Assembly (NCBI GenBank): GCA_039180865.1
Contig: JBCDCZ010000025.1
Coordinates: 1-26,823 of the forward strand
Direction of reading: 5' to 3'
From: JBCDCU01 sp039180865
Lineage (GTDB): Bacteria > Pseudomonadota > Alphaproteobacteria > Rhizobiales > JACESI01
Length of the DNA: 26,823 bases
Numbering within the stretch: position 1 is the stretch's first letter; each line of letters starts with the position of its first letter. This document shows positions 23,081 through 26,823 of the stretch, in pieces. The translations under genes and the position numbers were made by a program. Below the pieces are notes generated by a model. It was not told where the DNA came from. It worked only from the letters and a program-made list of their open reading frames with translations, and ran no database searches.

Positions 23081-24082
23081 TTATGCTTTACCCCAGATCC
23101 GGCGCCGACGCTCCTTCACAAGCTGGTTTCCTTCACTGGTCCCATCGTGGAAGGTCTTGAACCAATCATCCCACGGGGTTTCCCAGGTCCCGTAATTGCA
23201 ATCGAAATACTTGTGGTGGAGCTGGTGAAAGAAGTCGCCGAGTTCCACTCCGTTCTTGCCGCCGATTTTGAGTTTCTCGAAGCCTGCATGGGACGTCGGC
23301 GCACCGATCCCGTGGTGAAAGAGCAGAAAGATCACATGAACCGGATGGGCGGCTAGCAAGAAGAAGATCATCGTGTCGAACATCAGGAAGAAGCTTTCGA
23401 CCGGATGCATGGCAAGCCCCGACCAGGGCCCCGTATTCGTGTTCTTGTGATGCCAGGAATGAAACCAGGTGTAGAGTTTGCCGACATGAAGGAGCCGGTG
23501 GAGCCAGTAGAAATGAAAACCGGCCCAGATCGGCACAAAGACAATCAGTGCCAGAAACCAGATCGGATGATCCTCAAAGGTGATCATCGTCGCGTAGCCG
23601 TTCGCGTATGACCACCACATGAGGCATTCCCAGAAGGTCCAGAACTGGACGGCCACATAGGACCAGACCATGTTGTCATAGACCTGGTTCTTGAAGTGAA
23701 ACACCTTCGAACCGCGCGCCATCGGCTTGAGATCGTACCGATAATCGTCGCCTTGGAGTTTGAAGCGCCACAACAACAGATGAAGACCGCCCGCAACAAC
23801 GGTAATGATCACCATGTTCCGCAGCCAGATCTGGAAGACCCATGAGAAAGCGAGAGTCTCAGCACGGGACAGATCAGGTGTGAACCACATCCATGTGATG
23901 ATCGCGGCGACCAGAAAAAGGCAACGCATACCAATCGGGTTCCAGCTTTTCAGGAGATAGACCAGCGAAGCGAGCGGCTTTACCGGCCAATCCCAGTAAG
24001 GCGCGAGAGTGAGTGGCAGGACAGGCGTGTAGTTCCACGTCTTCCTGCCACGCTTTTGAGGCGTGGTCTTCGTCTCGGACAT
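23081..24082 (-). CDS. Sterol desaturase / fatty acid hydroxylase superfamily membrane enzyme
   Basis: A 333-residue integral membrane di-iron oxygenase. The His boxes are HRLLH (195-199), HSWHH (208-212) and HQLHH (286-290), with a further HH at 256-257. There are about five hydrophobic stretches. Family members hydroxylate or desaturate lipids, sterols and betaine-type or carotenoid substrates using O2. I chose ATG 24082 (MSETKTT), which has GGGAAAG upstream, over TTG 24097. The gene follows the PhnZ-like HD gene by 26 bases, so the two oxygen-dependent enzymes are probably co-expressed and act in sequence. The substrate is not evident. Confidence 0.88.
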   Translation of the reverse strand: MSETKTTPQKRGRKTWNYTPVLPLTLAPYWDWPVKPLASLVYLLKSWNPIGMRCLFLVAAIITWMWFTPDLSRAETLAFSWVFQIWLRNMVIITVVAGGLHLLLWRFKLQGDDYRYDLKPMARGSKVFHFKNQVYDNMVWSYVAVQFWTFWECLMWWSYANGYATMITFEDHPIWFLALIVFVPIWAGFHFYWLHRLLHVGKLYTWFHSWHHKNTNTGPWSGLAMHPVESFFLMFDTMIFFLLAAHPVHVIFLLFHHGIGAPTSHAGFEKLKIGGKNGVELGDFFHQLHHKYFDCNYGTWETPWDDWFKTFHDGTSEGNQLVKERRRRIWGKA

Positions 24083-24108
24083 GAGCGTCTTTCCCAAAAT
24101 AGAGAGAG

Positions 24109-24735
24109 TCAGGCTTTCGCCCGGGTTTCAGCGACGGTTTCATTGACGAGGGGTTCGCGCTCGCCTGCCCGGATCACAGCAGGATCAAACGGTTTGCGGG
24201 CGAAAACTTCGCGAACCATGGGCGCGAAGAAATCAAGCGGAAGATCATCGTATTCGGGATCGAAACTTGCCTGATCCCAACGCTCACAAAAGGCCGCGCA
24301 ATCGTCGAAGTAGGGACTGCCCCTGTGGCGCTCGCGTTTGTTCTGATCGTACCCTTCCAGGTGATGCCCATAATAAATCATCTGAAACGCGCCATGGGTC
24401 TGAACACACCATGCGCATTGTTCACGCAGGAAGGGCCTTAGGATCGTCGCGGCATATTCATCATGATTATAGGGTGCGAAAATATCGCCAATATCATGGA
24501 GGAGGGAAGCGACCACCCAGTCGATATCGGCACCGTCGCGCCAGGCACGCGTTGCCGATTGGACCGAATGGCCAAGCCGCGTGACCTGATATCCGGACAA
24601 TCCTTCGTCAAGCTCTTTCAAAGCTTTCAAAAGACGGTCCGCCGTGTGCCCGGCATATTCGATTTCATGGGCGGTCAGGAATTCATAATCTTCCTGTGTC
24701 CCGTCCTTCATCTGCGTAAAGCTTACTTTGTCCAT
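24109..24735 (-). CDS. PhnZ/MIOX-like HD-domain protein, probable di-iron oxygenase
   Basis: A 208-residue HD-domain protein. It aligns by eye with PhnZ, the mixed-valence di-iron oxygenase that cleaves a C-P bond. His56 (LGHSVQSA), His80-Asp81 (SLLHDIGD), His91 (NHDEYAATILR), His114 (VQTHGA) and Asp154 correspond to PhnZ His34, His58-Asp59, His80, His104 and Asp161. The 24-residue spacing of the first pair is identical. PhnZ's substrate residues Tyr24 and Glu27 are not kept (Leu and Tyr here), so the substrate should differ. Ordinary phosphohydrolase activity is the alternative. ATG 24735 is chosen for GGAAGG upstream; the longer frame overlaps the LysR start. It leads the two-gene unit with the membrane hydroxylase. 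Confidence 0.82.
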   Translation of the reverse strand: MDKVSFTQMKDGTQEDYEFLTAHEIEYAGHTADRLLKALKELDEGLSGYQVTRLGHSVQSATRAWRDGADIDWVVASLLHDIGDIFAPYNHDEYAATILRPFLREQCAWCVQTHGAFQMIYYGHHLEGYDQNKRERHRGSPYFDDCAAFCERWDQASFDPEYDDLPLDFFAPMVREVFARKPFDPAVIRAGEREPLVNETVAETRAKA

Positions 24736-24845
24736 CACGCGCCTTCCGGTCTCAAACTCGAAGCCTAACAATATCGTATTCGTCTGTTTCCTGAAATGAA
24801 AGAAATAGCTAGGCTGGCATAATCTGATGTTATACTGAGGACGCA
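24736..24845. promoter_or_regulatory. Divergent promoter region, HD-hydroxylase operon and lysR
   Basis: 110 bases between divergent starts. Possible -10 boxes for the lysR side are CATAAT (24818-24823) and TATACT (24831-24836). By the usual LysR arrangement, the regulator would bind here and control the minus-strand operon. No clear T-N11-A palindrome was fixed. Confidence 0.45.
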
Positions 24846-25772
24846 ATGCGAAGGAGACTACCACCCCTCAACGCCCTGCGGACTTTTGAGGCTGCAGCAC
24901 GGCACGGGAATTTCACCCATGCTGCGGATGAGCTTGGCGTGGCCCAGCCTGCGGTGACCCGTCAGGTGAACAATCTGGAGGCCTGGCTCGGCGTTGATCT
25001 TTTTACACGCACGGGCAATTCGGTGCGCCTGACACCCGACGGTGAGAATGCCGCGGAGCTCATAACATCTGTCCTCGACCGGCTTGATGTGGGCTTGCGC
25101 GGCCTCGTGTCCCGCAAGGAAACCGATATTGTGATCGGCGCGTCTTTCGGCATGACGCATTTGTGGCTGATGCCGCAGATCACTGCGATGAGGGGCGCAG
25201 TTAAAGGGGCCGCCATTAATTTCGTGACATCCGAACGCTATGAGGATTTCGACGATGAGCGCGTTGATCTGTCCGTCCGGTTCGGCGAAGGATATTGGCC
25301 CGGGATGCGAGCCGATCCGCTCTTTAAGGAAACCGTCCACGTTATAGCGGCGCCCGCCTTTCTTGAACGTGAACCGGACCTTGATCCCGAACGCCTACCG
25401 CAATCACTGCGTCCGGAATGGCTCTTGGAACACGGCGACCCGCATCATTATGGCTGGATGACATGGCAGCGATGGTTCGACCACCATGGGGTACCGATGC
25501 CAGGCGAGCCGCAAAAATCCGACATCCGAAGCTACCCGACGCTTCTTGACATGGTGAGGTGCAGCGAGGGTGTGGCGCTCGGCTATGTTGCACTTGATGG
25601 CCCGCTCGCCGAGAGTGGGGAGATTATCCGGATGGGACCTGCGATAGAGCGGCCAAGCCTTGGCTATTTTCTCGTCTCAAGCGCTGAGAGCAGTCGTCGC
25701 TCAACCATTGAAGAGTTGCGCGCCTATCTTGTTAGACAGGGACGTGATCGGCCTGCCGGGGCACCCGATTAA
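24846..25772 (+). CDS. LysR family regulator, GcvA type
   Basis: A 308-residue regulator. The start PPLNALRTFEAAARHGNFTHAADELGVAQPAVTRQVNNLEAWLGVDLFTR is the GcvA-like winged helix-turn-helix. The effector domain shows SFGMTHLWLMPQI, VDLSVRFGEGYWPGM, WQRWFDHHG and SEGVALGYVALDGPLAESGEIIR, typical of the GcvA/AmpR group. GcvA proteins respond to small amino acids or purines; this one probably controls the divergent HD-hydroxylase operon. ATG 24846 follows GAGGA closely. Its 3' end overlaps the convergent second lysR by 41 bases. Confidence 0.9.
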   Translation: MRRRLPPLNALRTFEAAARHGNFTHAADELGVAQPAVTRQVNNLEAWLGVDLFTRTGNSVRLTPDGENAAELITSVLDRLDVGLRGLVSRKETDIVIGASFGMTHLWLMPQITAMRGAVKGAAINFVTSERYEDFDDERVDLSVRFGEGYWPGMRADPLFKETVHVIAAPAFLEREPDLDPERLPQSLRPEWLLEHGDPHHYGWMTWQRWFDHHGVPMPGEPQKSDIRSYPTLLDMVRCSEGVALGYVALDGPLAESGEIIRMGPAIERPSLGYFLVSSAESSRRSTIEELRAYLVRQGRDRPAGAPD

Positions 25773-26670
25773 TCTGCATATCCTTGAACGCACTTTTCAC
25801 ATGATCCGCAACGGCAAGCACGGCATCACCCGGATCCGGCCTGACGATCAACCCGTCACGGTAGGTGCCGAGCTTCGGCAGACCGTCCTGGGGCGTCAGT
25901 TCCACCATCGGTGGCTCGACAAGGCTTGCCGGAAACGGCGCGACAGCGAGATCAGCAAGAACAGCCGCACGTTGCCCTGCGGTGTGAGCGGACATGTAGG
26001 CAAGGCGGTATTTTCGTCCAGCACTCGCAAGAGCAGCCGTTGCGTCTGCGCGCCAAGGACAGCCTTCTTCCCACATTGAGACGGGAAGCGGATCGCATTT
26101 GTGAGCGCATCCCCCCCTTACGCCAGCCCAGACAAGTTGCTCTTCGAGGATGATTTCGACATCCGGATCGGGACGCTCTTCCTGAAAGAACGCGATGATC
26201 GCAAGATCGATCTCGCCTTTTTTGACCTTCTTTGTAAGGCTGACACTCGATTCGAAGATCACATCGACCATGACGCCTGGGTGGGTGATCGCAAAGCGCT
26301 TCAATATTGAAGGCAGAAAACGGCTGCCATCGTCATCGTGCGCCCCCAGTCGAACGGTGCCTTCGACCAACGGTTTTCTAAAATGGCGGATCGCCTCATC
26401 GGATAATTGAAGGATGCGTCTTGCATAAGAGAGAAGCATCTCACCGTCCGGTGTGAGACTGACTGCTCTCGCATCACGGCGCAGCAAAGTGCGCCCGACA
26501 ATATCTTCCAATTTCTTGACCTGCATGGAAACGGCGGACGGTGTGCGAAACACCATGTCGGCCGCCGCCTTAAAACTTCCCGTCTCCACAATCGCAACGA
26601 ATGTGCGCAACAGGTCGTGTTCAAGTGCCAACGGTGACGTAGTCGAAAAGTCATTTGAAGGACTGTTCAT
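25732..26670 (-). CDS. LysR family regulator
   Basis: A 312-residue LysR protein. The DNA-binding part is LLRTFVAIVETGSFKAAADMVFRTPSAVSMQVKKLEDIVGRTLLRRDARAVSLTPDGEMLLSYARRIL, followed by the effector domain starting GTVRLGAHDDDGSRFLPSIL and FAITHPGVMVDVI. I chose ATG 26670 (MNSPSND) over TTG 26676. It is transcribed away from the gene beginning at 26803, and the 132-base region between holds several inverted repeats, so that gene is the expected target. The ligand is unknown. Confidence 0.9.
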   Translation of the reverse strand: MNSPSNDFSTTSPLALEHDLLRTFVAIVETGSFKAAADMVFRTPSAVSMQVKKLEDIVGRTLLRRDARAVSLTPDGEMLLSYARRILQLSDEAIRHFRKPLVEGTVRLGAHDDDGSRFLPSILKRFAITHPGVMVDVIFESSVSLTKKVKKGEIDLAIIAFFQEERPDPDVEIILEEQLVWAGVRGGCAHKCDPLPVSMWEEGCPWRADATAALASAGRKYRLAYMSAHTAGQRAAVLADLAVAPFPASLVEPPMVELTPQDGLPKLGTYRDGLIVRPDPGDAVLAVADHVKSAFKDMQINRVPRQADHVPV

Positions 26671-26684
26671 GGCCAATCTCTCAA

Positions 26685-26778
26685 TTCAGTTTTACTGAAC
26701 ATGAACATTAGAACGTTTCGTTTGATTGAACAAGAGAAATGTTCAAATATCCTGATCATAAGATCTGAAACATCAGAT
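26685..26778. promoter_or_regulatory. Inverted repeats in the divergent lysR / truncated gene region
   Basis: TTCAGT-TTT-ACTGAA (26685-26699), TGAACAT (26696-26702) facing ATGTTCA (26739-26745), and ATCTGA-AACA-TCAGAT (26763-26778). The last has the ATC-N10-GAT form common to LysR recognition sites. They fill most of the 132 bases and are plausible binding and activation sites of the divergent LysR. Confidence 0.5.
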
Positions 26779-26802
26779 TTTCTGAACCAGAGAGGAAAGA
26801 CA

Positions 26803-26823
26803 ATGGCGATCTTCGATCTTTAC
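26803..26823 (+). CDS. Start of an unidentified gene, cut by the window end
   Basis: ATG at 26803 preceded by GAGGAAAG, giving MAIFDLY up to the last base. Seven codons are too few to identify it. Its position divergent from lysR suggests it is the regulated gene. Confidence 0.5.

Noticed and set aside
1..26823. Insertion sequences, prophage, tRNA or CRISPR
   Set aside because: No transposase, integrase, cloverleaf or regularly spaced repeats were seen on either strand.

Overview
The window looks like chromosomal DNA of an alphaproteobacterium, most likely of the Hyphomicrobiales (rhizobial/marine) type. The supporting evidence is moderately high GC coding sequence, a SbmA/BacA-family transporter, a fused CysG, a MOFRL-type glycerate 2-kinase, and a corrinoid methyltransferase island containing a Bmt-like homocysteine S-methyltransferase. 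No tRNA, rRNA, insertion sequence or CRISPR array was seen. The sequence begins inside the last codons of a GTP cyclohydrolase II gene and ends seven codons into a gene on the + strand.

Layout. 1-2.4 kb: 3' end of a ribA-type gene with a terminator, a cytochrome b561, a small secreted protein and an AHL-lactonase-like metallo-hydrolase. 2.5-5.7 kb: a membrane CHASE-PAS-PAS-GGDEF-EAL cyclic-di-GMP protein. 6.1-8.4 kb: SbmA/BacA transporter, glyoxalase I and a DoxX protein. 8.5-11.3 kb (minus): siroheme synthase CysG followed by glycerate 2-kinase. 11.5-23.0 kb: the corrinoid C1 island. 23.1-24.7 kb (minus): a membrane di-iron hydroxylase and a PhnZ-like HD oxygenase, divergent from a GcvA-type LysR. 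25.7-26.8 kb: a second LysR, divergent from the truncated last gene.

The island is the most interesting part. It encodes a non-pyrrolysine MttB-family methyltransferase, a free-standing corrinoid protein, a DUF1638 protein, a 'virulence factor' family small protein, a methylenetetrahydrofolate reductase, a pterin-binding methyltransferase, a RACo-type corrinoid activator, a homocysteine S-methyltransferase, and an Fe-S protein whose N-terminal half resembles the MMACHC/QueG corrinoid fold. Together they read as a methionine synthase taken apart into separate proteins and coupled to demethylation of a quaternary amine. In the proposed route, amine methyl passes to the corrinoid, then either to homocysteine (methionine) or to tetrahydrofolate, where the MTHFR oxidises it into the C1 pool. 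The substrate is not determined by the sequence; glycine betaine is the first candidate.

Two observations stand out. First, five of these otherwise unrelated proteins carry an arginine/glycine-rich terminal tail (RRRRG, GGRxAR type), some at the N-terminus and some at the C-terminus, while the corrinoid protein they should all contact has a very acidic N-terminus. This suggests an electrostatically assembled complex. Second, the same ATATAAA...TTTATAT palindrome lies in the promoter of the homocysteine methyltransferase and again 157 bases before the pterin methyltransferase, where it is embedded in coding sequence. This suggests one repressor controls both arms. A MarR-controlled Acg-type nitroreductase cassette with a strong self-contained operator sits in the middle of the island.
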